Shown here one piece after another: positions 1 through 10,400 of a stretch of DNA of 20,187 bases. Source of the stretch: Lactifluus volemus (lineage: Eukaryota > Basidiomycota > Agaricomycetes > Russulales > Russulaceae); NCBI GenBank assembly GCA_022376515.1, contig WTXI01000518.1:1-20187 (forward strand). The letters run 5' to 3'. A program made the translations under genes and the position numbers. Under the pieces are notes generated by a model, which worked only from the letters and a program-made list of their open reading frames with translations, was not told the origin of the DNA and searched no databases. The number at the start of each line of letters is the position of its first letter. The stretch's first letter is position 1.

Positions 1-1
1 C

Positions 2-181
2 AAACAACCTTCATCGATTATGGGCTGCATAGGAGCATGCTCCGAACTCTTGGCCAGCGCATCGGCATCTCGCGATGCCGCAGGCTATGCGCACTCTCCT
101 GGACAATGGATTGATCCCGCAGCTGCCGAAGAGGATATCTGGCTTTGCACTCGTGCAGGACGGGCGGCCATGTTGCATTAA
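2..181 (+). CDS. possible 3' end of an unknown gene (partial)
   Basis: An open frame enters from the left edge in frame 2 and runs about 59 codons to TAA at 179-181. Composition (Ala, Ser, Gly, Asp rich; reads ...GQWIDPAAAEEDIWLC...) and GC-rich codons suggest coding sequence, but I recognise no family. The stop lies 8 bp before the proposed target-site duplication, so the transposon would have landed just downstream of this gene, or in its 3' UTR. A second open frame (75-329) overlaps it and runs into the TIR; a splice-donor-like GGTGAGA at 187-193 leaves open that the real gene is spliced here and interrupted. Unsure. Confidence 0.25.
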   Translation, partial: KQPSSIMGCIGACSELLASASASRDAAGYAHSPGQWIDPAAAEEDIWLCTRAGRAAMLH

Positions 182-189
182 ATTTGGTG

Positions 190-196
190 AGATAAT
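190..196 (+). repeat. putative target-site duplication, left copy
   Basis: AGATAAT here matches 15935-15941 exactly in direct orientation. Each copy lies 5 bp outside the symmetric TIR edge, which is hard to explain by chance. The preceding base differs (G versus C), so an original 8-bp duplication with one change is possible. Confidence 0.6.
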
Positions 197-201
197 CAAC
201 A

Positions 202-525
202 ATCCATGTAGCCTAATTACATTGTTTCCTGATAATTTGTACACGACGTGTTATAATGTCCCAGGCACCTTACCACATTACAATACGCCAATTACCACCT
301 ATACCCATTATAGTCATAATACATTGTAAAGTCTTCATAATTATAATGTCACTGACATTACAGTGCGCCGACATTGTAATGTCCCAATTATGATGCACCT
401 ACATTGTAATGTGCCAACATTATAATGTCATCAACATTAAATTGCGCCTACATTACAATGTCAGTGACATTATAATGTGCTCACATTATAATGCACCGAC
501 ATTATAATGCGCCGACATCATAATG
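202..525 (+). repeat. left terminal inverted repeat, 324 bp
   Basis: Starts ATCCATGTAGCCTAATTAC and is an exact reverse complement of 15606-15929 with no mismatch or gap in a base-by-base reading; identity breaks at 526. The outer 250 bp are not tandem but contain scattered degenerate motifs (CATTGTAATG, CATTACAATG, ATTATAATG); the inner 58 bp are already regular array units. Confidence 0.95.
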
Positions 526-1690
526 TGAGGACATTATAATGTCGGCACATTATAATGTCGGCACATTATAATGTCGGCACATTATAATGTCGGCACATTA
601 TAATGTCGGCACATTATAATGTCGGCACATTATAATGTCGGCACATATAAGTCGACATTATAATGTCGGCACATTATAATGTCGGCACATTATAATGTCG
701 GCACATTATAATGTCGGCACATTATAATGTCGGCACATTATAATGTCGGCACATTATAATGTCGGCACATTATAATGCGCGCATTATAATGTGAGCACAT
801 TATAATGCGCCGACATTATAATGCGAGCACATTATAATGCGCTGACATTATAATGCGAGCACATTATAATGCGCCGAGCACATTATAATGCGAGCACATT
901 ATAATGCGAGCACATTATAATGCGAGCACATTATAATGCGAGCACATTATAATGCGAGCACATTATAATGCGAGCACATTATAATGCGCCGACATTATAA
1001 TGCGAGCACATTATAATGCGCCGACATTATAATGCGAGCACATTATAATGCGCCGACATTATAATGCGAGCACATTATAATGCGCCGACATTATAATGCG
1101 AGCACATTATAATGCGCCGACATTATAATGCGAGCACATTATAATGCGCCGACATTATAATGTGCTCACATTATAATGCGCCGACATTATAATGTGCTCA
1201 CATTATAATGCGCCGACATTATAATGTGCTCACATTATAATGCGCCGACATTATAATGCACCCACATTATAATGCACCCACATTATAATGCACCCACATT
1301 ATAATGTGCTCACATTATAATGCGCCGACATTATAATGTGCCGACATTATAATGCACAGACATTATAATGCGCCGACATTATAATGTGCCGACATTATAA
1401 TGTGCCAACATTATAATGCACCGACATTATAATGCGCCGACATTATAATGTGCCAACATTATAATGCACCGACATTATAATGTGCCGACATTATAATGTG
1501 CCGACATTATAATGCGCTCACTTTATAATTCGCCAACATTATAATGCGCTCACATTATAATGCACCGACATTATAATGCGCCGACATTATAATGCGCCGA
1601 CATTATAATGCGCTTACATTATAATGCGCTCACATTATAATGTGCTCACTTTATAATTCACCGACATTATAATGCGCTCACATTATAATG
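468..1690 (+). repeat. left subterminal array of 16-bp palindrome units
   Basis: Tandem CATTATAATG (a perfect 10-bp palindrome) separated by 6-bp spacers; by length divided by period there are roughly 75 units. Spacers fall in blocks: TCGGCA (about 533-775), then CGAGCA (about 860-985), then CGAGCA/CGCCGA alternating as a 32-bp higher-order unit (about 985-1150), then TGCTCA/CGCCGA alternating (about 1155-1255), then a mixture of CACCCA, CGCCGA, TGCCGA, TGCCAA, CACCGA and CGCTCA. Palindromes begin to decay near the inner edge (for example CTTTATAATT near 1521 and 1648). Likely binding sites for the transposase, by analogy with subterminal repeats of other large DNA transposons. Confidence 0.95.
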
Positions 1691-2292
1691 CACAAAAATG
1701 TGCCACTTCTAATGCGCCAACATTGTAATGCCACTGACATTGTAATATGGCTACTATGGATCTCCAAGATAATTTCGCTACACCATCAGGTCACCTGTCG
1801 GTTCGGCTCCGAGTAGAGGGTGTTAAAATCCAAATATACAATTAACTGCATCTGTAACTGATCCAGTGATTACAAACTCAGTAATATATTAAAGGAAGAC
1901 TGCTTTTTGCCAAAGCGGGCTGCAGCCGCCGTCGGGCGGCTCTCATTGGTCGGCACGGGGTCGTGCACCTGACTTCTTCCCTCCATCCCCTCCGTCGCCT
2001 GTTCCCTCATCGCGTTTGCCAAAGTGGGCTGCAGCCTCCGTCTGACTTCTTCCCCTGAGTAGCACGCGGTAGGCCGAAGACGGTTCAGTCAGCTGATTGA
2101 GGCAGGCGGCACCAGTCAATGCGGGCTGCGGGCCTGATTGGTCAACAACAGGTGGCACGCTGAAGACGGTTCAATGCAACGACAAGGCAACAAGCAACCT
2201 GGTTCCGACTCGGAAAGAAGGTGCACGACTTTAATCTTTGATGATACAGTTCGTTGCATCGTTTTCTCTGCCTTACGTTTCGACAACTTACA

Positions 2293-2529
2293 ATGTCTGC
2301 TACAACTCAGACAAATACTTTCAGCTCCGTCACATCCCAGTTTTCTTCCTCTGCTGAGCTCTCACTCCTCTTTCCTCCTCGCATGTTCCTTCTCAAAAAT
2401 GCAGTTGGAGATGGCGTTTCACGTGTGACAACGACAACTTTCGTCGCTCTCAGTGTTTTCTTTCTCCCCCTGTCTCCTCACGTGTGCTGTCTCAAAACGG
2501 CAGTTGGGGAAGCACTTTCTTGCGGATGA
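2293..2529 (+). CDS. small ORF with gene-like start, 78 codons
   Basis: ATG in a good fungal context (ACTTACAATGTC) opens a Ser/Thr-rich frame starting MSATTQTNTFSSVTSQ and ending at TAG. The protein contains two similar short segments (KNAVGDGVS and KTAVGEALS) because the DNA carries a short direct repeat (CTCAAAA..GCAGTTGG near 2393 and 2491). It could be a captured promoter and first exon of a host gene or chance. I recognise no domain. Confidence 0.2.
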   Translation: MSATTQTNTFSSVTSQFSSSAELSLLFPPRMFLLKNAVGDGVSRVTTTTFVALSVFFLPLSPHVCCLKTAVGEALSCG

Positions 2530-3258
2530 CATCACTGATGGCAGACTTCGGACCCCTCAACTGCCTCATTTGGTCGTTCCTCACTTGGCCGTGCACCTGA
2601 CTTCTTCCCACCTCCATCCCCTCCGTCGCCTCTTCCCTCATCGCGGGACCAGCCCCCGTCGGCCAGCCCTCATTGGTCCGCGCGGGGTCGTGCTCCTGAC
2701 CTGTCAACACGATGCGCAGGCTCTGCTCAGGATGTAGCTCGATGGGCACTCTCATTGGTCGGTGTGGGGTGCAGGAACCGTTCAAGATCCGCAGACTCTG
2801 GGCTCACGCTGTGGCCCGACTCTCGCGCAAAGGATCCGCAGACTCTGGCCCACGTTGTGGCCAGGTGGCCCGTTCGTTAAAGGAGCCGGCGCGGGGTCAT
2901 GCCCTTGCCCTGTCAACACGATCACGCTGACGAGGACAATCTTTTTCCAGCGATCCGCAGCTGAAACCACCAGCTGAGCGGTGCATCAGGGGCTGTCTGC
3001 ATATAATCGTGCACATGATTTCTATTTGACTCCGACTCGCACGTTCGACTCCTATTTCTCAGTTTTCCTTCTTTTTCTTTCACTGTCTTGCTCCAGTTGC
3101 CGACCATGTTTCTGAACGCGTTTTCTGGAGCGTTCACGAAAGCTAGCCCCTGTTTTCCGTGAAAGGCATTTCGAGCACCAGATCTTGCCTAATGACATCA
3201 TCGTCCACAAGACACCAGCTTGCGGCAGCCGAGAAACGTGGCGACAATGGCTGAGAGC

Positions 3259-3286
3259 CCCGTGCGAAGCACGGGTCTACGCTAGT
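3259..3286 (+). mobile_element. Helitron-like 3' terminus (hairpin plus CTAG|T)
   Basis: CCCGTGC (3259-3265), loop GAA, GCACGGG (3269-3275) form a perfect 7-bp stem, followed after 6 nt by CTAG (3282-3285) and then T. A short GC hairpin just before CTRR, with a T after it, is the hallmark of Helitron 3' ends. I could not find a matching 5' TC terminus upstream, nor a Rep-helicase gene, so this would be a non-autonomous or broken copy nested in the larger element. Confidence 0.5.
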
Positions 3287-3371
3287 TATATTAAAAGAGG
3301 GACGTCCTCCTGCTCTGATTGGCGGATCGCGCAGTCGGCTCTTCTGATTGGTTGGCGACTCATGACAGGGT

Positions 3372-3426
3372 GCATGCACGTGTTGCGCACCGAGCAGTTC
3401 ACTGGTAGCTTCAACCGCCGATTATC
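3372..3426 (+). repeat. direct repeat copy 1 with CACGTG
   Basis: Begins ATGCACGTGTTGCGCACCGA and continues through CAACCGCCGATTATC. Copy 2 at 3490-3544 has the same length with a handful of substitutions. Both contain a CACGTG E-box. Confidence 0.7.
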
Positions 3427-3489
3427 AGCGCAGTCCGTCTTCGCAGTCTACGGGAAGAACGTCGAGCGTTGTTGCAGCAGTTGCGCACT

Positions 3490-3544
3490 GCATGCACGTG
3501 CTGCGCACCGAGCGGTTCACCGATAGTTTCAACCGCCGATTGTC
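3490..3544 (+). repeat. direct repeat copy 2 with CACGTG
   Basis: Begins ATGCACGTGCTGCGCACCGA. Partner of 3372-3426, offset 118 bp. Confidence 0.7.
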
Positions 3545-3660
3545 GTGGATGCCCGACCCATTGAGCTTATTCAAAATCGACACAAAGCTATCTAGAAACC
3601 CCTATCTCTCTCTTATGGACCACGTCGTCTCCATTTTGACAGTCTCCTGTCTTCTACCGT

Positions 3661-4083
3661 CCTACCCCTGATGATAATTCTCAGCTGACCTCCCAAACTG
3701 CTTATTAATATCAAAGAGTTGTGCTCTGTTTACATCGCGGAATGTGTGCAAGGTTACCGCCGTTATCTGCTTCCTGTCGTCGAGGGCTTTACCGACAATA
3801 TAACCGCCACACACGCGATATTGGCATCTGTCTAATGGTCGCGATGGAAAGAAAAAAAAGGGGGGGGAACAGTGATCGAGACACGAGACGCCCCAGAAAA
3901 GGAAATGCCCTGGCCCTAGGCAATCGGCTGCGTCTTGATGCAGCTTGATGGGCCAGACCAAAGCTGTTTCCCCTGAGTAAGGTGTCGCGCCTCTGGCTAG
4001 GAATGATGGGCGTGATGACGAACATGTATACCGACCGACACATAACATGATTGATTGCTAGATAGTACAACGACTACACAACA
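3661..4083. other. region downstream of the transposase gene, no gene seen
   Basis: Holds short overlapping open frames on both strands without coding character, a poly-A/poly-G tract around 3850-3868, and presumably the 3' UTR and transcript end of the minus-strand transposase. I see no clear polyadenylation hexamer. Confidence 0.4.
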
Positions 4084-7000
4084 TTAGAAGTCGACATCAC
4101 TATTAAGACCATCACCCTCAGTGTCAATATCAAACGTGTCCATTGGCATGGAAATACTATCCTCAGGTTCTGAGTCGTTCAAATGTTTGTGTAACACAGT
4201 CGCTGCACGCTGTCGAATCTCTGTCCATTGAACTGCCCATTGCAATGCGCGCTGACGCTCAGCCTCAGCTTGTTCAGCAGCATAAGCGGCAACTCCTTCG
4301 GCGACGTGAAAGGGTACCAAGGCTCGGGCTTGATGCCGTTCATCCCACCACGATGCTTTCCATTCACAGAATGAGAGAGTGCGTCGCATCTCCTCCTCGA
4401 CGAGTTGAATCTCCTCCTTCCATCGTGCGGCCCTGGCACGGCATCGCAGCCACTCAACGCGAAGATCTGAGAGAATCAGTCAGTCAGAAGGTCATGGTTT
4501 CCAAGGTACTGGAAGACAAATACAGGCTTGCGTGTCATTGTCGTCAATCTCTTTACCTGTCGTACTATACCAAATCCACGAGGGTTTTCGTGTACCATCT
4601 CCGCAACTAAGGTTTGGGTTGAATTTAGTAGGTGGGAGAGGCTTCTCGAGGATACTAGAAATGTCTTGGAGACTCCAACTGCTAGACAACTGCACTCCCG
4701 CAAGGATCTGCATCTGGCGATCCGATTCTTGCTCCTCTGCTCGCAGAGAATGTTCCCCTAGGCCTCGGATATGGTCAGTGTGCAATTCCTTAAGTGAGTT
4801 CTCCCAAGGACCAGGTCCACGGAGATTTAGAAGTGCGCTTCTTGCTACGTTGTACTTGAGCTGGGATGCCTTGATTTTGTTTTCAACTTGGTCTTGCAAC
4901 TCACGGAAACGTGTGTAGTGGTTCTGTGAACAAATATTTCGTCCCTTGTACCGAGCAGCATAGGTTCGTTTCGTGAGCTGGAGCCGAAGTTGGACCAGGG
5001 CATCTGATGCCTGCGCGACACGTAGTTCCTCTTCGATATGGTCAAGGTTTGGAACAATAATTTCAGCACGTTTATGCGCTGGGAGGGAAGAGGGAAGGTG
5101 GAGGGGGATGGATTCAGCGGAGGGATTAGATGCCCCGGGCTGAGGAGGGAGTGTAGCAAGGTATATGGATAGGCCAGGGAGATACTTCTCACGCACAACC
5201 ATGAAGCGTTCCATCTGCTTGAGTAGACGAGTTCGTTGACGTAACAGGGCTGTTTCACGGGCTGTGGAACTTGGCATTTTGGCATTGAGAATCAAGTCTT
5301 GCCTAGTTTGCGCTTTAGGAATGAGTGCGACCTCAACAACATATGAAAGACGTACTGGATACCCTCCAGTTCCAACCCGATAATGATGAAATCCCCTGGG
5401 CTCAAATATTCATAATCAGCCGGAGTTTCCCCCCTCATGGCCTTGTCATATTCTTGTTGTGATAATTGGCGCTTCACGTCCGCAAATGTGATCGCTAGTA
5501 GTAAAGGAATATGTCTTGATATGTCGATGTAATACAGGGAAAGAGAATAACTCACTTTGATCTGGGAGATCATATGGGCAGTATGCATTATGATTGCGCT
5601 CCCAATCTGTAACTTGATCTTCCCAATCAGCCATCTCCTTTGCGTGATTGACCCGAAGACTCTCGCTGAATGCCAGGAACGCCCGGTGATGGATGATCGC
5701 CTGGGGAATTGCTAAAGATAGCTTCCGAAACAGTGTGGATGCTGCCAGTGGGATAAAGTTAGAATACTGCATCTTTTCGATTGCTTGAGGTTACGCACGA
5801 AGATCAACTGTCTTACGCCAGTTTGCAAAGTTGCAAAAGTCGTCCATTGTATCCCACCGGCCACCAGGACCCATCATTGAAACTGAAGACGCAATACTGT
5901 TGAGTAATGACCAATTCCTCTCTACACCCTCGCCATCGGTGCGTCCAACCCCCACAGCATAGTTGAAGGAATACTGCGCGTGGCATTTAACTGTGTGAGC
6001 TTCAAGATGGAATTTCGGAACGAGGGGTGTTATCTTCTGTGACAGAGGTACTCGAAGGTGGTCCGGCATCTTGGCAACGCGGCGATGAAAATTGATTCCC
6101 CATTGGCACCCGATGTCATATGATATGATGACTCGGGGAACTGAGGTACAGGCTAAGCTTGACATGAGGAGATAGTCCATATTGCAGTACCTATGCATCA
6201 AATGTCCAGAATGTCGCCATTGTCCCTCGGAAGGACACTCACCTTTCCCCAATCTGCAAATCCCCCATCCCATTTGGTTGGTACATCTGATGACGAGCGC
6301 AGCTGACAGCTGCGATTCCAGTTGCACGAAGGCCCTTCGAGCGCTTAGTATTTGCTGACCACAGCGCCGCAAATCCAACACAATGGGAAATCTATAACGA
6401 GTAGGACAATTAATTATTGACGCCATGTGAACAGGCACACCTCGTCCTGATTCGCAAACTGCGATACATAATCTAGATAAGGTTCATTTGACACAAACGT
6501 GCCCCAACCAGGACCGAGGGCGTCCTTGTCGGACTGACCAGATCTCAGTCGAGCCTTCTGTCTAAAGTTTGCGTCCATAGAAAGGATAAGATCATAGAGC
6601 CACCTTATTATAATCTAGTGGTTCAATAACAACGCTAAGAACTTGAAAGGAACTATGCGACAAACCGAGTGGTTTCAGGTGCAATGTGCCAATTCTGTGG
6701 GAGATTGATTCCAGGAACCGGGCAAGCGCGACACGGAATGACAAGGGCACCTGCTGATGTTTCATGGAAGCCGGCAGGGTCATGACCTCGGCCTGCACGT
6801 TTTCCCATCTTGATGTGCCGCCATTCCCGAACCATGACCATCCATTGCGCAAGTCGATCCTGACACTATTGTAAACGAGAACACAAGGATGCTAGAGAAA
6901 AACGAGATCCTTACAGGGAGGTTGATTGAGCCATCGCCACATGTTGTTTGTTCAAGGCAGCGATAGAAATCCGTTGGTGAGACATGACCCTGGAGATTCG

Positions 7001-7892
7001 TGATATGAAAAGATCGTAAAGCGGACATAGTTGCAGCGGTTTGAGGCTCCAAAGGTGTGGATGGCCACCAACCGACCTCAAGGAGTTGATCACAGTGGGT
7101 GGCTGCACCAAGGCAACCACAAAAGCTGATGTTGACCAAGTGAATTCCGTTCGTGTCAAGGACAACAAAATCTTTGTGGCCACGAGCCTGAGTACGAAAA
7201 TCGCAGGGCAACCCTCCGTGCCCAAGCTGAATGTGCTGGCCTAGCTGTCTGAGGGATGTGGCCTTAAAATGCGTCTCTTTCCATTCCTACAATATGGGTT
7301 GTCAATACCATGGAGGGCTCGGATAGGTGTGGGATGCTGTGAGCTCACCTCAATGCGATGCAAAGGAAGACTTTGATGTCCCTTCACAATGCATGGCTGA
7401 CAATAGAGCCGATTTCCGAAGCAATCGCGACAGCGAAACTGAGAATCCGATGCCTGGCAGGAACCACTTGCACACACATAAGAATAGTGTCCACGGCCCT
7501 CCAGAGAAAGACAAGCATCAAGGTAAGGCTGGCGATGTTGTTTCCATGTTTCCAGTGGCACATCCTGCCAGTGAAACGCCATCAGCCCGAGTCATGGTAT
7601 ATTAGGTATAATAAATAGTTGCCCATACCGAGTTCTCGTAGCGTTTTGCATGTGTCGGGCCCAGGACTTGGATAGGCTCAGGTATGGGGGAATCAGATGA
7701 GCCGACTAGCGGTACATCAGAAATGAGATCTTCAGGCATAGGCTCCTTGACAGTGGCAGGTAGATGGGTAATGATAGTGCGTGTCCGTCCTGCGGTATTG
7801 GTCCTCAGAGGAACACGATCTACTACTGGTGCATTAAGCTGAGAGAGATTGACGATTTGGAGATTGTTTGTCCTTTGCTTCTTCCGTGGCAT
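4084..7892 (-). CDS. KDZ-superfamily transposase with CxC2-type cysteine cluster, 11 exons
   Basis: Spliced exons (minus strand): 7892-7629, 7564-7349, 7286-6915, 6859-6662, 6614-6441, 6391-6243, 6190-5799, 5741-5556, 5494-5356, 5302-4524, 4466-4084; they join in one frame to 1083 aa plus TAA. Introns are 47-64 nt. In order: a basic N-terminus; a zinc-binding cluster with C119, C124, C133, C136, C143, C146, H151, H157; the family block WRHIKMGKRAGRGHD (297-311) and a CxxC at 327-330; the RNase H-like core with MDANF (D364), YDIGCQW (D483), PKFHLEAH (516-523) and GRTDGEGVERNWS (540-552); a C-terminal helical part with SWIWY (938-942) and an acidic tail. The likely catalytic acids are D364, D483 and one glutamate of GEGVE (inference). 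It would cut and paste the element from its TIRs. The one weak point is the fourth intron (6661-6615), whose donor is GTCGCA. The family assignment is firm from motif order; the protein appears complete. Confidence 0.93.
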
Positions 7893-8600
7893 GACTACCT
7901 GACAAGCTCAAGTTGTAGAGTGGAAAGCAGCCCCAATTGATAGTGGAAGAAGCGCGATGCGGGTCAAACTTTCGAGTCCAATCGCATCATTGTAATGTAT
8001 TACAATTGTACCATACAGCTACTCCATGCCACGACAAGTCACTCCAATTGTGCTATTTGTGCTCTTACTACTTGAGCCGGTGCCATTTGAGCCACTCAAT
8101 CTGGTGAACATACTCTAAGGAGCACGGGCAAGTTCGAAGGGGGCGCAGAGTGGTTGCCAAAGAGGGAACCAAGAGGGACATGCGCGGGAATACCGAGAAC
8201 GCCCACAGGAAGGCTCGGAGATAGTGGGGGCACGAGGCACTCGGACATGCAAGCATGAGGCAAGCATGAGGCGTTAGAGTGTTACGAGTGAAAGAACTGC
8301 ACGATGTGATCTAGATGGCGGCGAGAGAGAGAGACCAGAACTTAGGAAGCAAACAAAGAGTGATCCGAATCGACAAGAGATGTATTGAATGTGCTTACTG
8401 GCCATTTAGCTTGGCCTTTTATCTACTTTACAGTAGATCTAAGATAAGTTTCCATAGTCTACGAGAATAGTAAGTTCCGTGAACCAGTCCGAGACGTCGC
8501 ACGTAGGGTCAAAAAATGGAACGTGAGAGTGTAAAGGGGATGCTTCGTAAGGTATGTACTTGGTATATACATACAAATGAACACGTTCAAAATTGCTGGT
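7893..8600 (-). promoter_or_regulatory. upstream region of the KDZ transposase
   Basis: No gene seen. About 95 bp upstream of the transposase ATG is CATTGTAATG (7988-7997), a one-base variant of the array palindrome that also occurs verbatim in the TIRs, followed by the perfect palindrome TACAATTGTA (8001-8010). CCAATTG occurs at 7931 and 8043. The variant motif suggests the transposase could bind and control its own promoter (inference). A short duplication, GCAAGCATGAG, lies near 8250-8270. Confidence 0.4.
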
Positions 8601-8613
8601 CAATAGTCCTGTT

Positions 8614-9300
8614 TTAGCCAAAGACGCATCGGAGTCGATTGATGTAGAGGAAGTCGAAACGGGTCGGAGGCAAAGGTGAGATTAGATGAAGTCTAGATGT
8701 CCAAATCTGAGTCAGGACGAAATTGGTCGAAGTCGAGGGTGGGCACAGAGCTGACCTTACATTTGTGCTGATGTTTGTGCCGGTTGAGCCATTGCTGCTC
8801 GAGATGGTGCCATTCGGGCCATTTATGCTTCCACTGCGAGAGTGACAGCTATGATGGGTGTCAACGACTGTTGCCAATTGCACTGCCGATGATCATGAGG
8901 ACGGCCACTATGGCGATCCCGATTATGCCTGATTTTCGATGGTACCAGGGCTGCACTTCTGAGCCGCGATTGCAATTCAACTGAATAAGGGGGTTTAGAG
9001 ACCTCGTCAACGACAATGGTGGCCCAAAAGACTGCGATCCAGCGTAGGGCCGCCGTAGTCCAAGAATGCTGGAGTGCCCATGCCATTTGGTAGACCGGGT
9101 GCACGTCCATCGCGACCATTCTCTAGCAGACCAACGTTGTATCCTTCGAGTCCTAGAACCAAGTTTGATTAGAGATACGTCATGCAGGCGATTGTGCGAA
9201 ATTGACCTAGAATTGGTTCCATTGCTGGAGGGTGGCGAGATAATCGGTGGCATCAGACGATGGTAGTGTGGCATCTGTGGAGTAGCCTTCCTCATCTTTG
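8614..9300 (-). pseudogene. fragments of a possible single-pass membrane protein gene
   Basis: Reading the minus strand downward: an acidic segment with DEEGYSTDATLPSSDATDYL (from about 9296); LEGYNVGLLENGRDG after a TTCTAG acceptor near 9150; EVQPWYHRKSG followed by a hydrophobic helix GIIGIAIVAVLMIIGSAIG (about 8935-8868); then an Asn/Ser/Gly-rich tail SGSINGPNGTISSSNGSTGT (about 8841-8780) ending at a GTAAGG donor near 8760. Tail-helix-Ser/Asn-rich order is common in uncharacterised mushroom membrane proteins. I could not join these pieces through GT-AG introns without a frame problem after the helix, so the gene is decayed or my model is wrong. Possible cargo. Confidence 0.3.
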
Positions 9301-9353
9301 GCCTGATGACTGTTCGTTAGCCTAAGGGCACGACGGTTGGCACGCGCAGCATA

Positions 9354-9920
9354 TCAATCATTCCGTGTAGCCTCTGCATTAAACCGAGGGATGATGCATC
9401 CCATATTGTCCAGTTGTTCTGTTGCCTCATGCGAACTTGAAGTAACGGGAAGGGAACCGAAGAAATTTGAGAGGTCACCTTCATTCTCGGCACGACGCCG
9501 GGTGGAGATCATGTCGCGACGTTCCTTCAATATCGAGATATACTCCTCCAGTTGTCTCACCTGAGGAACTGGACACTAAGGGATCAAAAAGAAGGGTTAA
9601 ACCATTTCAAGATCGTACCTTTCATCGAGAAAAGTGGCGACACTATCTACTAGTAGCCTTTCTCTAAAGTCAGCAAACCAGCCCCTTTTCTCGGTATTTG
9701 CGATAGACTCTCATAAGTCAGTTTCGTAGTCGTCAAGCTGGGCCAGTTCCGCAGATATGATAGAGTTAGAGGCAGTATTTTTTACATGCGAAGCAGTAAT
9801 AGGAGTCATATTTGGAGAAGTTCGCATGACTGTGGCATCGGCGTACGATTCAGTGGGTGGCGGGAGCGGGAGTGGATAGCTATGTTGCCGCTCAGGGCGG
9901 GCTCCGATTAGGTTGCGCAT
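9354..9920 (-). other. possible exons, unrecognised, one coiled-coil-like
   Basis: Two minus-strand open stretches look protein-like. 9920-9711 encodes a Pro/Thr/Ser-rich segment (SYPLPLPPPTESYADATV) ending DDYETDL then TGA; beyond that TGA the same frame stays open for over 30 more codons. 9560-9354 encodes a charged, helix-prone segment (RQLEEYISILKERRDMISTR) that ends in TGA. A clean gene-start-like ATG with donor (MSSRNDLSVGYEHTRRKQ, then GTACGT) lies at 10261-10208 on the same strand and may belong with them. No join I tried gives a continuous frame. Confidence 0.25.
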
Positions 9921-10376
9921 GGGAGTTCTGAACCTAAGACGAGACTTTTTGATTTGAAGACTTGCTCATTCCTTCCGAAAGCTGACAGTTAAACCTGGGG
10001 AAAGTGATACCATACTGAGTCAAGTTATCTCTTCCTCAGCCCCCCCGAAACTCAGGGATGTCTTGGGTTTGACGCATTGTTTGGCTTTATTCCTCAGGCT
10101 GATTCCTAAGAGTGGAAAACATAGGACGCATCGCGCGGGGTGAGGGTGGGAGGGGAGAGAGATGGGGGCCAATGTCGCAAAAAAAGTAAGGTGAGTACGT
10201 ACTACGTACCTGTTTTCTTCTGGTGTGCTCATATCCCACACTAAGGTCATTACGAGAAGACATGCTTACTGGGCGAGTACAGTAAACGGGAAGGCGACCG
10301 ATGTTCAGGGAGGGGGAACGAAAAAACAAGGGATGTGAATAGTTGGCCGGGTGTTAGACAAGCTTGAACTGTAACA

Positions 10377-10394
10377 CACTAGAAATTTCTAGTG
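10377..10394. repeat. perfect 18-bp palindrome
   Basis: CACTAGAAATTTCTAGTG is its own reverse complement. It lies just before the first of two related hairpins (10401-10417). Confidence 0.7.
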
Positions 10395-10400
10395 AGGACT

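Larger units (their letters stand above)
1741..3660. other. GC-rich mosaic of short repeats and CCAAT boxes, no recognised gene
   Basis: No convincing coding region. ATTGG (CCAAT box on the other strand) occurs at 1945, 2137, 2672, 2754, 3318 and 3347. Several modules recur: TTTGCCAAAG plus GGGCTGCAGCC at 1906 and 2015; a roughly 53-bp module beginning CGTGCACCTGACTTCTTCCC at 1962 and 2590; CTGTCAACACGAT near 2700 and 2910; a 55-bp module at 3372 and 3490. A 7-bp-stem hairpin sits at 1924-1941. This looks like duplicated promoter-type DNA, captured or expanded inside the element. Confidence 0.6.

Noticed and set aside
468..1690. CRISPR-like array (short repeat plus short spacers)
   Set aside because: Spacers are 6 bp, mostly repeated in blocks, and the neighbouring genes are spliced eukaryotic genes; it is a transposon subterminal array.
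468..1690. Telomere or centromere satellite
   Set aside because: The arrays sit just inside matched TIRs of a gene-bearing element, and the unit does not resemble fungal telomere repeats.
2492..2977. Overlapping short ORFs on both strands in the GC-rich mosaic
   Set aside because: They overlap each other in several frames, follow the repeated DNA modules rather than any protein pattern, and show no recognised motif.
3043..3051. GTTCGACTC resembling a tRNA B box
   Set aside because: No matching stems or A box at the right distance.
3662..4070. Overlapping minus-strand ORFs downstream of the transposase stop
   Set aside because: They overlap in two frames across a poly-A/poly-G tract and have no recognisable motif; more likely 3' UTR and spacer.
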